From: Brachymonas sp049977365
GTDB taxonomy: Bacteria; Pseudomonadota; Gammaproteobacteria; Burkholderiales; Burkholderiaceae_C
Direction: 5' to 3'
DNA: 64,000 bases
Assembly (NCBI RefSeq): GCF_049977365.1
Contig: NZ_JBNGEN010000003.1
Span: 62,001-126,000, forward strand
In this document: positions 8,482 to 16,599 of the stretch, piece by piece
How positions within the stretch are numbered: the stretch's first letter is position 1
How the letters are laid out: each line of letters starts with the position of its first letter
Notes under the pieces: generated by a model
Databases searched by the model: none
What the model saw: the letters and a program-made list of their open reading frames with translations, nothing else
What the model was told of the DNA's origin: nothing
Program-made: the position numbers and the translations under genes

Positions 8482-9159
8482 ATGCACATCATGGAAGGTT
8501 TTCTGCCACTCAAGCACGCGGTGGCATGGACGGCGGCTTCGGCGCCGTTTCTGGCAGCGGGCATCTGGTCGGCGCGCCGCAGTCTGCGCGATCACCCGGA
8601 GCGGCGCATGCTGCTGGGGGTGTCGGCGGCGTTTTCCTTTCTGCTCTCGGCCATGAAGCTGCCCTCGGTCACGGGCAGCTGTTCGCATCCCACGGGAGTG
8701 GGGCTGGGTGCTCTGCTGTTCGGGCCGCTGGCGATGGTGCCGGTGAGCTTTGTGGTGCTGCTGTTCCAGGCGCTTCTGCTGGCGCATGGGGGGCTGACGA
8801 CGCTGGGGGCCAATCTGTTCTCGATGGGCATTGCCGGGCCGCTCATGGCGGCGGCGGTGTTCCGCGTCGGGCGCGTGCTGCGCCTGCCGCTGAGCGTGAA
8901 TGTGTTTCTGGCGGCGACGCTCGCTGATCTGGTGACGTATGTGGTGACCTCGCTGCAGCTGGCGCTGGCGTTTCCCGATGCGGTCAGCGGGGTGGCGGGC
9001 TCGATGCTCAAGTTCGGCGGCATCTTTGCCGTGACGCAGATTCCGCTGGCGATCAGCGAGGGGCTGCTGACGGTGCTGGTGGTGCAGGCCATGACGCGCC
9101 TGCAGGGCGAGGATCTGCGCGGTCTGCCGCTGTATGCAGGGCAGGAGGTGCGGGCATGA
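8482..9159 (+). CDS. cbiM: Cobalt ECF transporter S component CbiM
   Basis: 225-aa integral membrane protein, the substrate-binding subunit of the CbiMNQO energy-coupling-factor cobalt transporter. The mature N-terminus begins MHIMEGFLP, the signature in which the N-terminal Met-His residues help bind Co2+; the conserved SFLLSAMKLPSVTGSCSHP region follows. GGGAGG lies 6 nt before the ATG at 8482, which favours this start over an upstream in-frame ATG. First gene after the cobalamin riboswitch; its end overlaps cbiN (ATGA at 9156). Confidence 0.96.
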   Translation: MHIMEGFLPLKHAVAWTAASAPFLAAGIWSARRSLRDHPERRMLLGVSAAFSFLLSAMKLPSVTGSCSHPTGVGLGALLFGPLAMVPVSFVVLLFQALLLAHGGLTTLGANLFSMGIAGPLMAAAVFRVGRVLRLPLSVNVFLAATLADLVTYVVTSLQLALAFPDAVSGVAGSMLKFGGIFAVTQIPLAISEGLLTVLVVQAMTRLQGEDLRGLPLYAGQEVRA

Positions 9160-9566
9160 AGCGGCAATTCTGGATCATTGCGGCATGCGTTGTGGTGCTG
9201 ACCGTGGCGCCGCTCCTGTTCGTGCGCACGCCGGCGCTGGGGCCGGACGGCAAGGCGCAGGCGCTTTTTGGCGGGTCGGACGATGCAGCGCGCGACGCCA
9301 TCACGGTGATTGCACCGCACTACCGCCCGTGGTTTGCGCCCCTGATGGAGCCCGGGCCCGAAATCGCCTCGATGCTGTTTGCGCTGCAGGCGGCCATTGG
9401 GGCGGGGGTGATCGGCTACTGGCTCGGGGCGTCGGTGACGCGCCATCGCGAACGCGAACGCCAGCGCCGCGAGCGGGAGGCAGCCGGCCATGCGCCGGAG
9501 CAGTCCCCCCATCAGGAGCGTACCTCTGCTGCTGCGGGCCCCGCCGGAGTGGCCCGTGTGGATTGA
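9156..9566 (+). CDS. cbiN: Cobalt transporter small subunit CbiN
   Basis: 136-aa protein with two membrane helices (about residues 5-25 and 72-93) and a periplasmic loop containing GGSDDAA and VIAPHYRPWF, matching CbiN, which is needed with CbiM for cobalt uptake. It is longer than the usual about 95-100 residues because of a charged, Arg/Glu-rich C-terminal tail that overlaps the next gene by 77 bases. The tail may be an extension read through into the cbiQ frame rather than conserved sequence. Confidence 0.92.
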   Translation: MKRQFWIIAACVVVLTVAPLLFVRTPALGPDGKAQALFGGSDDAARDAITVIAPHYRPWFAPLMEPGPEIASMLFALQAAIGAGVIGYWLGASVTRHRERERQRREREAAGHAPEQSPHQERTSAAAGPAGVARVD

Positions 9567-10311
9567 GCAGGCTGCCTATGCCAATCGCTGGCGCGATGTG
9601 ACACCGGTGGCCAAGGCTCTGTTTGCGGGCTGTGGCCTGGCGGCGGCCTTTGTCGCGCCGGACTGGAAGGCCGAGCTGCTGCTGGCGGCGCTGCTGGCGG
9701 CGGTGACGCTGGGTGGCGCGCGGGTGCCGGCGCGGCTGTATGCGCGGGTGGTGGCCCCTGCGGGCAGCTTTGTGGTGCTGTCGTGCGCGACGCTGCTGGT
9801 GGCGGTGGCGCCTTCGGCAGGCGGATGGCCGGAGGTGCACTGGCATGCGGCCGGCTGGCCCGAGGCCGCCCTGACGGGCACGCGGGCCATGGCGGCGCTG
9901 GCGGCCATGGTGGGGCTGGTGCTGACCACGCCGCTGAGTGACCTGATCGGACTGGCGCGCCGGCTGCGGGTGCCCGAGGTGCTGGTCGATGTGATGGTGC
10001 TGTGCTACCGCATGGTGTTCGTGTTCATGGAGGCGTGGGACGACGGCGTCACGGCGCAGGCGGCGCGGCTGGGCTATGGGCCTTTCCGGCGCTCGGTGCG
10101 GTCGCTGGCGCTGCTGGCGGCCAATCTGGCCGCGCAGATCTGGAGCCGCGCCCTGGCGCTGCAGGCAGCGGCGAGCGCGCGCAATGGCGACGGCCCGCTG
10201 AATTTTCTGGCACCCGACTATGCCCATGCCCGACGCGATCTGCGCGTGGCGGGCTGTGCCGGAGCGGTGCTGCTGGCGGGCATGGTGGCCCTGCGCGGAG
10301 GTCTCGCATGA
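9490..10311 (+). CDS. cbiQ: Cobalt ECF transporter T component CbiQ
   Basis: 273-aa membrane protein with about five to six hydrophobic segments, the T component linking CbiM to the ATPase. The conserved coupling-helix region is seen in the C-terminal half (arginine-rich, including EAWDDGVTAQAARLGY and SLALLAANLAAQIWSRAL). The start at 9490 lies inside cbiN; later starts are possible, but the conserved sequence begins near WIEQAAYANRWRDV, about residue 24. The stop overlaps the cbiO start. Confidence 0.94.
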   Translation: MRRSSPPIRSVPLLLRAPPEWPVWIEQAAYANRWRDVTPVAKALFAGCGLAAAFVAPDWKAELLLAALLAAVTLGGARVPARLYARVVAPAGSFVVLSCATLLVAVAPSAGGWPEVHWHAAGWPEAALTGTRAMAALAAMVGLVLTTPLSDLIGLARRLRVPEVLVDVMVLCYRMVFVFMEAWDDGVTAQAARLGYGPFRRSVRSLALLAANLAAQIWSRALALQAAASARNGDGPLNFLAPDYAHARRDLRVAGCAGAVLLAGMVALRGGLA

Positions 10312-11198
10312 CGGCGGCGGAGGGAAATCTGCTGCTGGAGGCGCAGGAGGTGTCCTACCGCTATCCCGACGGGAGCGCCGGGCTCGATGTCTGCACCCTG
10401 GCCATTGCCTCCGGCACGCGCAATGCGTTGCTGGGCGCCAACGGCGCGGGCAAGACCACGCTGCTGCAGCACTGCAACGGCCTGCTGCGGCCGGCGTCGG
10501 GAGCGGTGCGCGTGCATGGCACGCCGCTCGACTATGGCCGCCGGGGGCTGCATGCGCTGCGGCGGGAGGTGGGCATGGTGTTCCAGAATCCGGATCGCCA
10601 GCTGTTCTCGGCCTCGGTCATCGAGGATGTGTCGTTCGGGCCGCTCAATCTGGGGCTCGACGAAGCCACCGTGCGCGCCCGGGTGGCCGAGGCGCTGGAG
10701 GCCGTGGGCATGACGGCGCTGGCGCGCAAGCCGGTGCACCAGCTCAGCTTCGGGCAGAAGAAGCGGGTGTGCATTGCCGGCGTGCTGGCCATGCGGCCCC
10801 GGCTGCTGCTGCTCGATGAGCCCATGGCTGGGCTCGATGCCGGCATGCAGCAGGAGCTCGCGGCGCTGCTCGACGGGCTGGTGGCGGACGGCATGACGGT
10901 GCTGCTCTCGACCCACGACGTGGATTTTGCCTATGGCTGGGCCGACGCGATTCACCTGCTGCGGGCAGGGCGCTGCGTGGCCTCGGTGCCGGCGGCGGAG
11001 CTGCCGCACCATGCCGAGGCACTGCAGGCCGCAGGCCAGCCGCTGCCCCAGGCAGCGCAGTGGCAGGCGGCGCTGGTGAGGCGGGGGCTGCTGCCGGCGG
11101 CACCGTCGGTGCGCAGCATGGCGGCCCTGCTCGGGGCGGTGCAGGCACTGCCCGATGCATTCTTTCTTCATTCTCAACCACAAGGAGGCCCGGCATGA
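10308..11198 (+). CDS. cbiO: Cobalt ECF transporter ATPase CbiO
   Basis: 296-aa ABC ATPase powering CbiMNQ. Walker A (GANGAGKTT) lies near residue 45, the Q-loop in VGMVFQNPDRQLF, the signature LSFGQKKR, Walker B LLLLDEPMAGLD and the switch His in LLSTHD. The chosen ATG overlaps the cbiQ stop. The C-terminal about 60 residues after the ATPase core are low in conservation, as usual for ECF ATPases. Ends in an ATGA overlap with cobM. Confidence 0.96.
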   Translation: MTAAEGNLLLEAQEVSYRYPDGSAGLDVCTLAIASGTRNALLGANGAGKTTLLQHCNGLLRPASGAVRVHGTPLDYGRRGLHALRREVGMVFQNPDRQLFSASVIEDVSFGPLNLGLDEATVRARVAEALEAVGMTALARKPVHQLSFGQKKRVCIAGVLAMRPRLLLLDEPMAGLDAGMQQELAALLDGLVADGMTVLLSTHDVDFAYGWADAIHLLRAGRCVASVPAAELPHHAEALQAAGQPLPQAAQWQAALVRRGLLPAAPSVRSMAALLGAVQALPDAFFLHSQPQGGPA

Positions 11199-12103
11199 TG
11201 GATGCCGCGCAAGCGCAAGTCTGGTTCGTGGGAGCCGGTCCCGGAGACCCCGAACTGCTCACCGTCAAGGGACGCGGTCTGCTGGAGCGGGCCGGTGCCG
11301 TGCTCTACGCCGGGTCGCTGGTGGACCAGGCGGCCACCCGCTATACCCCCCCGGGCTGCGAGATTCGCGATTCCAAGGACATGACGCTGGAGGAGATGAC
11401 CGAATGGCTCATCACCCGCGCCCGCCAGCACGACACGGTGGTGCGGCTGCAGACCGGCGATCCGGGACTGTACGGCGCGCTCATCGAGATGACGCGCCCG
11501 CTCGATGCGGCGGGGGTGGCCTGGGCCGTGGTGCCGGGAGTGTCCTCGGCCATGGCCTCGATGGCGGCGGCGGGCGAGTCCATGACCCTGCCGGAGGTGA
11601 CGCAGACCGTGATTCTCACCCGCGTGGAGGGGCGCACGCCCATGCCCGAGGGCGAGGACCTGGCCGCGCTGGCCGCACACCACACCACGCTGTGCCTGTT
11701 CCTGTCGATCACGCTGCTGCACAAGGTCGAAGCCGGCCTGCGCGCGGCCGGATGGGCAGATGACAGCCCCATGCTGGTGGTGCACAAGGCGAGCTGGCCC
11801 GGGCAGGAAAAAGTCGTGCGCGGCACGCTGGCCGACATCCGGCAGCGCTGCCGCGAGGCGGGCATCGTGAGCCAGGCCATGATCGTGGCGAGTCCCACTC
11901 TGGGCGCGAGCCAGTGGGAGACGCTGGCCCGCTCCAAGCTCTACGATCCGGGCTTCACGCACCGCTTCCGGCGCGCGAGCACGCCAGCATCCCCGGCTCC
12001 GGCCGCTGCGGGGCACGACGCGCCCCCTGCCGAGTCCGCACCTGCAATTTCTGCGGCATCCTCTGCCGCTTCTGTTCCGCCCACGGAACATTCCGGAACC
12101 TGA
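11195..12103 (+). CDS. cobM: Precorrin-4 / cobalt-precorrin-4 C11-methyltransferase (CobM/CbiF)
   Basis: 302-aa SAM-dependent tetrapyrrole methylase. The N-terminus has the family motif VWFVGAGPGDPELLTVKG, then LYAGSLV, RLQTGDPGLYGAL and VVPGVSSAMASMAA, typical of C11 methylases. It adds the methyl group at C11 of the contracted ring. The last about 45 residues are an Ala/Pro-rich tail beyond the normal family end. The start at 11195 overlaps the cbiO stop. Since the operon carries cobalt-route enzymes (CbiX, CbiD, CbiG), the substrate is probably cobalt-precorrin-4; the symbol is used loosely. Confidence 0.94.
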   Translation: MMDAAQAQVWFVGAGPGDPELLTVKGRGLLERAGAVLYAGSLVDQAATRYTPPGCEIRDSKDMTLEEMTEWLITRARQHDTVVRLQTGDPGLYGALIEMTRPLDAAGVAWAVVPGVSSAMASMAAAGESMTLPEVTQTVILTRVEGRTPMPEGEDLAALAAHHTTLCLFLSITLLHKVEAGLRAAGWADDSPMLVVHKASWPGQEKVVRGTLADIRQRCREAGIVSQAMIVASPTLGASQWETLARSKLYDPGFTHRFRRASTPASPAPAAAGHDAPPAESAPAISAASSAASVPPTEHSGT

Positions 12104-12107
12104 CTCC

Positions 12108-13193
12108 ATGCAAGACACTCTTCTCCTGGTCGGTCACGGCTCGCGCGCTGCGGGCGGCAACGACGAAATCGAACAGTTCGCGGCCCGCTGGCGCGAGCGG
12201 CATCCGGGCTGGCACATCGAGGTCGGCTTCATCGAGTTTGCCGATGTGCTGCTCGACGAGGGGCTGGACCGCGCCGCGCGCGCAGCCCGTGCCGGCACCG
12301 GCCGCGTGCTGGTGCTGCCGCTCATCCTGAACGCGGCCGGGCACGTCAAGGGCGACATTCCACGCGCCATCGAGGCCGCCAGCCAGCGCCATGCCGGCGT
12401 GCGCTTCGACCAGGCTCCGCATCTGGGAGCGGGCGAGCCGATCCTGACCGTGCTGCGGCGCAAGCTCCGGCATGCCATGCACCGCCTCGATGTGCCCGAT
12501 CCGCGCAGCACGGGCGTGGTGCTGCTGGGGCGCGGCTCCAGCGACCGCAAGGCCAACGGCGAGGTGGCCAAGATGGCCCGCTGGCTGTGGGAGGAGAGCG
12601 ACCACGAGCTGGTGGACATCGCCTTCACGGGCATCACCCACCCCCGACTGGAGCGCGTGGTGCAGCGGCAAGTGACGCTGGGCATGACGCAGGTCGTCGT
12701 GCTGCCGTACTACCTGTTCACCGGCACGCTCATGGAGCGCATCGACCGGCAGATGGGGCATCTGGCCCGGCAGTACCCCGGCGTGCGCTTTGCCCATGCG
12801 TCGTACTTCGGCTTCGAGCCCGAGATTTTTGCATTGCTCGACGAGCGCGTGGACCGCTGGCAGCGCGGCGCGCCCCATGCCACGGTGCGGCACGACCACC
12901 ATCTGTACGCCCCCCACAGCCATGACCATGGCGCCGACCACGATCACGGTCCCGATCATGCCCATGACCACAGCCATGAGCACGCACACGGTCATGACCA
13001 TGACCATGACCATGCACACGGGCATGATCACGCACACGCCCATGGTTCCGAGGGGCACGGTCATGACCACGATCACGACCACGCGCACGGCGCTGCCCCG
13101 CTACCCGCCGACGACGGCAACGATGCGGCCCGCCACTGCACCCACCGCACGCCGGAACCCGGCCAGCCGGTGCACCCGGCGCATCCGGCCTGA
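12108..13193 (+). CDS. cbiX: Sirohydrochlorin cobaltochelatase CbiX, long form with His-rich tail
   Basis: 361 aa. Residues 1-about 255 form two tandem CbiX/chelatase half-domains: the first carries VGHGSR at 8-13 and VLPLILNAAGHVKGDI, the second VLLGRGSSDRKAN and VVLPYYLFTG. The enzyme inserts Co2+ into sirohydrochlorin, the committing step of the anaerobic cobalamin route. From about residue 256 the protein turns into a His/Asp/Gly-rich run with about 30 histidines, encoded by CATGAC-like repeats. Similar tails in Bacillus CbiX and in HypB or UreE bind metals, so a cobalt store is likely. Four bases separate it from cobM. Confidence 0.95.
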   Translation: MQDTLLLVGHGSRAAGGNDEIEQFAARWRERHPGWHIEVGFIEFADVLLDEGLDRAARAARAGTGRVLVLPLILNAAGHVKGDIPRAIEAASQRHAGVRFDQAPHLGAGEPILTVLRRKLRHAMHRLDVPDPRSTGVVLLGRGSSDRKANGEVAKMARWLWEESDHELVDIAFTGITHPRLERVVQRQVTLGMTQVVVLPYYLFTGTLMERIDRQMGHLARQYPGVRFAHASYFGFEPEIFALLDERVDRWQRGAPHATVRHDHHLYAPHSHDHGADHDHGPDHAHDHSHEHAHGHDHDHDHAHGHDHAHAHGSEGHGHDHDHDHAHGAAPLPADDGNDAARHCTHRTPEPGQPVHPAHPA

Positions 13194-13274
13194 GGGCAGG
13201 GCGCACGCCTGCCGATCTGCCGCGCACCCCGGGGTGCCGGCCTTCCGTTTTCTCTTTTTCCGAGTGATCCGACC

Positions 13275-13958
13275 ATGAGCACCGTCAACACCATCACCGA
13301 ACAGCTCACCCGCGCCGGGCAGGCCATCGAGCACGACAGCTTTGCCATCATCGACCGCGAGGCTGGCCCCCACGCCTACACGGCCGACCAGTGGCCCGTG
13401 GTGCGCCGCATGATCCACGCCAATGCCGATTTCGACTTCAATGGCCTCACGCGCTTCCATCCGGCTGCGGTCGATGCCGCGCTGCAGGCCATTCTGGGCG
13501 GCGGCACGCCCGTCGTGGCCGATGTGGAGATGATCTGCGTGGGCCTGTCGGCCCCCCGCCTGCGCCACTTCGGCATGACCACGCACCACTTCATCAGCGA
13601 CGACGACGTGATCGCCCAGGCCCGCGCCGAAGACACCACCCGCGCCGTGCAGGCCATGCGCAAGGCGCACCGGCTGGGGCTGCTGGACAGGGCGATCGTC
13701 GCCATCGGCAATGCCCCCACCGCGCTCATCGAGATCGAGCGCCTGATCCGGGAGGAGGGCGCCCGCCCCGCGCTGGTCATCGGCATGCCGGTGGGCTTCG
13801 TGTCGGCCGCCGAGAGCAAGGCGCTCATGGCCGGCGTGCAGGACGTGCCCTGGATCGTCATCGACGGCCGCAAGGGCGGCTCCACTCTGGTGGTGGCCAC
13901 CCTGCACGCGCTGCTGGCGGTGGCCGAGGCACGCCAGAAGCAGGCCGAGGCCGCCTGA
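13275..13958 (+). CDS. cobH: Precorrin-8X / cobalt-precorrin-8 methylmutase (CobH/CbiC)
   Basis: 227-aa enzyme that moves the C11 methyl group to C12, giving hydrogenobyrinic or cobyrinic acid. The sequence begins near the family consensus with ITEQLTRAGQAIEHDSFAIID and contains the conserved HANADFDF block and the IGNAPTALIEI and GMPVGFVSAAESK motifs, including the substrate-binding His in HANADFD. Normal length. The 81-bp gap after cbiX is the longest between genes in the operon before 16.5 kb, and no promoter is evident in it. Confidence 0.96.
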   Translation: MSTVNTITEQLTRAGQAIEHDSFAIIDREAGPHAYTADQWPVVRRMIHANADFDFNGLTRFHPAAVDAALQAILGGGTPVVADVEMICVGLSAPRLRHFGMTTHHFISDDDVIAQARAEDTTRAVQAMRKAHRLGLLDRAIVAIGNAPTALIEIERLIREEGARPALVIGMPVGFVSAAESKALMAGVQDVPWIVIDGRKGGSTLVVATLHALLAVAEARQKQAEAA

Positions 13959-13975
13959 GTCAGGGGAGCACCAGC

Positions 13976-15187
13976 ATGGACAAAGCACCAGCCCGTGGAA
14001 CCCGCACCGGCTTCACCACCGGGGCCTGCTCGGCCGCGGCGGCCCGTGCCTGCGCCATCGGCCTGATCGAGGGCACCGTGCCTGCGCAGGTCACCAGCGT
14101 GCTGCCCAACGGCGACCACGTGACCTTTGCCGTGGGGGACGGACATGTGGAGGGGGAGGGCGACGCGCGCGCCGCCCATGCCTACATCGAGAAGTTCGCC
14201 GGCGACGACCCCGACTGCACCGACCGCGCCCACCTTACCGTGGACCTGCGGCTGCTGCCCGGCCAGCCCGGGGCCATCGTGTACCGCAACGGCCCCGGCG
14301 TGGGCACCGTGACGTTGCCCGGACTGGGCCTGGAGGTGGGCGGCCCGGCCATCAATCCCGTGCCGCGCCAGAACATCGCCGACAACCTGCGCGAGGTGGC
14401 AGCCGGACTGCTCGCCACGCACGGGTTCGAGGTCACCATCAGCGTGCCGGGCGGGGAGGAGATGGCCCGCAAGACCACCAATGCCCGCCTCGGCATTCTG
14501 GGCGGCATCAGCATTCTGGGCACCACCGGCATCGTCAAGCCTTATTCCACCAGCGCCTGGCGCGCCAGCGTGGTGCAGGGCGTGCAGGTGGCTGCCACGG
14601 TGGAGCACGATCTGGTGGCCCTCACCACCGGCGGGCGCACCGAGACCTTCGTCATGGCCGAGCTGCGCCGTGACCATCCCGGCCTGCCGGCGGCCTGCTT
14701 CGTGCAGATGGGCGACTTCCTGCGCTATGCGCTCGACGAGGCGGTGGCGCAGGGCATCCCGCTCGTGGTGCTGGGCGTCATGGTGGGCAAGCTCACCAAG
14801 ATCGCGCAGGGCGAAACCATCACCCATGCCAACCGCAACGTGGTCGACACCGATCTCGTGGCGCGCATCGCCCGCGACATCGGCGCCAGCGAGGCCGACT
14901 GCGCCGCCATCGCGGGCGCGGAGACGGCCCGCTTCGGGGCCGAGCTGATGGTCGAGCGCGGGCTGGGCGATGCGTTCCACCGGGCGCTCGCGCAGGCCGC
15001 CATCGACACGCTCACCGCCCCCGAGCGCTACGGACACGCCTTTCAGCTGCGGGTGCTGGTGTGCGACTTCGCGGGCCACAAGGTGGCCGACGTGTGGTCG
15101 GCACCGCCCGATCCGCATGCGCTGCCCGCCACGGCGGGGCGCACCGGCATCGGCCACACGCACAGCGCCGACTTCGATACCGAGTGA
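13976..15187 (+). CDS. cbiD: Cobalt-precorrin-5B C1-methyltransferase CbiD
   Basis: 403 aa. The N-terminal family signature RTGFTTGACSAAAARA is clear, followed by VKPYSTSAW, GDFL and VMVGKLTKIAQG. CbiD methylates C1 after CbiG opens the lactone ring and is specific to the anaerobic (cobalt-early) pathway, which together with CbiX and CbiG defines the route here. The start at 13976 is preceded by CAGGGGAGCACC. The end is about 30 residues longer than the core, with a His-containing tail (RTGIGHTHSADFD). Confidence 0.96.
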   Translation: MDKAPARGTRTGFTTGACSAAAARACAIGLIEGTVPAQVTSVLPNGDHVTFAVGDGHVEGEGDARAAHAYIEKFAGDDPDCTDRAHLTVDLRLLPGQPGAIVYRNGPGVGTVTLPGLGLEVGGPAINPVPRQNIADNLREVAAGLLATHGFEVTISVPGGEEMARKTTNARLGILGGISILGTTGIVKPYSTSAWRASVVQGVQVAATVEHDLVALTTGGRTETFVMAELRRDHPGLPAACFVQMGDFLRYALDEAVAQGIPLVVLGVMVGKLTKIAQGETITHANRNVVDTDLVARIARDIGASEADCAAIAGAETARFGAELMVERGLGDAFHRALAQAAIDTLTAPERYGHAFQLRVLVCDFAGHKVADVWSAPPDPHALPATAGRTGIGHTHSADFDTE

Positions 15188-15194
15188 GGCTCCC

Positions 15195-15788
15195 ATGACT
15201 CTGCTGGCCCAGACCTTCTTCACCCCCCTTGGCGACATGCTGGCCCTGTGCAGTGCGCAGGGCGTGCATCTGCTCGACTATGCCGACCGTGCCGAGGCGC
15301 GGGGCTTCCGGCTTGCGCGCGAGGCCGTGCGTGCCCATCACGGCATGGAGCAGCCCGCAGCCGCGGCGGGAGAGGAGTTCGAGGTCCGCGAGGCCCGGGC
15401 CCACCTGCAGGCGCTCGTGGCCCAGCTCACCGCGTATTTCGACGGCACGCGCCGGGAGTTCGATCTTGCCCTCGTGCCCTACGGCACCCCGTTCCAGCTC
15501 GCCGTCTGGCAGGTGCTGCGGGTCGTGCCCTACGGCCACACGCGCAGCTATGCCGACGAGGCCCACGCGCTCGGGCAGCCCGGCGCCGTGCGGGCCGTGG
15601 CCATGGCCAACGGGCGCAACCCGCTCGCCATCGTGGTGCCCTGCCACCGCGTCATCGCGAGCGATGGGCGCCTGGCCGGCTACACCGGCGGCGTGGAGCG
15701 CAAGCGCGCCCTGCTGGCGCTCGAAGCAGGGCAGACTTCCTGCTGGTCCGTGCAGGAAATGGACGATCTCATGAAGGGTGGTGCATGA
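15195..15788 (+). CDS. ogt: Methylated-DNA--[protein]-cysteine S-methyltransferase (Ogt type)
   Basis: 197 aa. The catalytic PCHRVI motif is at 149-154 with acceptor Cys150; the upstream helix-turn-helix contains VPYGHTRSYADEAHALGQPGAVRAVAMANGRNP-like residues (about 111-143). The enzyme takes the methyl group from O6-methylguanine onto its own cysteine. No Ada-type regulatory domain is present. It starts 7 bp after cbiD and overlaps the sirtuin gene (ATGA), so it is transcribed inside the cobalamin operon although it has no known corrin role. Confidence 0.93.
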   Translation: MTLLAQTFFTPLGDMLALCSAQGVHLLDYADRAEARGFRLAREAVRAHHGMEQPAAAAGEEFEVREARAHLQALVAQLTAYFDGTRREFDLALVPYGTPFQLAVWQVLRVVPYGHTRSYADEAHALGQPGAVRAVAMANGRNPLAIVVPCHRVIASDGRLAGYTGGVERKRALLALEAGQTSCWSVQEMDDLMKGGA

Positions 15789-16534
15789 ATCCTGTGCGCA
15801 AACCCCTTTGCGTCGTGCTCACGGGCGCAGGCATCAGCGCCGACAGCGGCCTGCAGACCTTCCGGGGGGCGGGCGGCCTGTGGGAGGGACACCGCGTCGA
15901 GGACGTGGCCACGCCCGAGGCCTTTGCAGCCCACCCGCAGCGCGTGATCGACTTCTACAACGTCCGCCGGCGCCAGCTGCGCGTGGTGCGGCCCAACGCC
16001 GCCCACGAGGCGCTGGTGGCGCTGGAAGCAGGGTACGAGGTGCGCATCGTCACCCAGAACGTGGACGACCTGCACGAGCGCGCAGGCAGCCGCCATGTGC
16101 TGCACCTGCACGGCGAGCTCACCCAGCTGCGCAGCACCGCGCGGCCCGACTGGCGCATCGCCTGGCACGAGGACCAGACCCCCGACCAGCGCGACCCCTG
16201 GGGCGCGCCGCTGCGGCCGCACATCGTGTGGTTTGGCGAGGAAGTGCCCCTCATGCCCGAGGCCGTGGCCCAGGTCGAGGCGGCCGATGTGGTGCTGGTG
16301 GTCGGCACCTCGCTCAAGGTCTACCCGGCTGCAGGGCTGGTGCACCATGCGCCCGCCCATGCCCCCGTGTACCTCATCGACCCCCATCCGGCGCCGGGCC
16401 TGTCCGGCGTGCACGTCGTGGCCGAGCGGGCGGCCGTGGGCGTGCCGCGCGTGGTGCGCCAGCTGCTGGAGCAGGTGGGCGCTGATGCCGATGCTGGTGC
16501 CACGCTCCCTCCAGTTCCTCCCCTTTCCCGATGA
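15785..16534 (+). CDS. cobB: NAD-dependent protein deacylase (sirtuin, CobB type) without zinc cysteines
   Basis: 249 aa. The NAD-binding GAGISADSG is at 14-22, TQNVDDLH at 90-97 and the catalytic LHG His at 109, all of the Sir2 fold. The zinc-ribbon segment between LHGELTQLR and RPHIVWFGE contains no cysteine at all, whereas classic sirtuins have four; a zinc-free sirtuin subgroup is known. The Salmonella CobB was first found through a cobalamin phenotype, so its place inside this operon may be functional, for example controlling acyl-CoA synthetases or supplying CobT-like activity. The last 16 residues are a Pro/Ala tail. Confidence 0.9.
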   Translation: MNPVRKPLCVVLTGAGISADSGLQTFRGAGGLWEGHRVEDVATPEAFAAHPQRVIDFYNVRRRQLRVVRPNAAHEALVALEAGYEVRIVTQNVDDLHERAGSRHVLHLHGELTQLRSTARPDWRIAWHEDQTPDQRDPWGAPLRPHIVWFGEEVPLMPEAVAQVEAADVVLVVGTSLKVYPAAGLVHHAPAHAPVYLIDPHPAPGLSGVHVVAERAAVGVPRVVRQLLEQVGADADAGATLPPVPPLSR

Positions 16535-16599
16535 GCCGCGATCCCGTGCGGTGTGCGCCAGCCGGCTCTTCCTTCTGATCCTCTGTTCTTCTGCAGTCC

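Noticed and set aside
12900..13090. CATGAC-type repeats considered as a CRISPR or other repeat array
   Set aside because: They are in frame within cbiX and encode the His-Asp tail; no spacers exist.
13376..15238. Minus-strand open frame of 620 codons opposite cobH/cbiD
   Set aside because: Antisense shadow of two well-supported genes; no recognisable protein.
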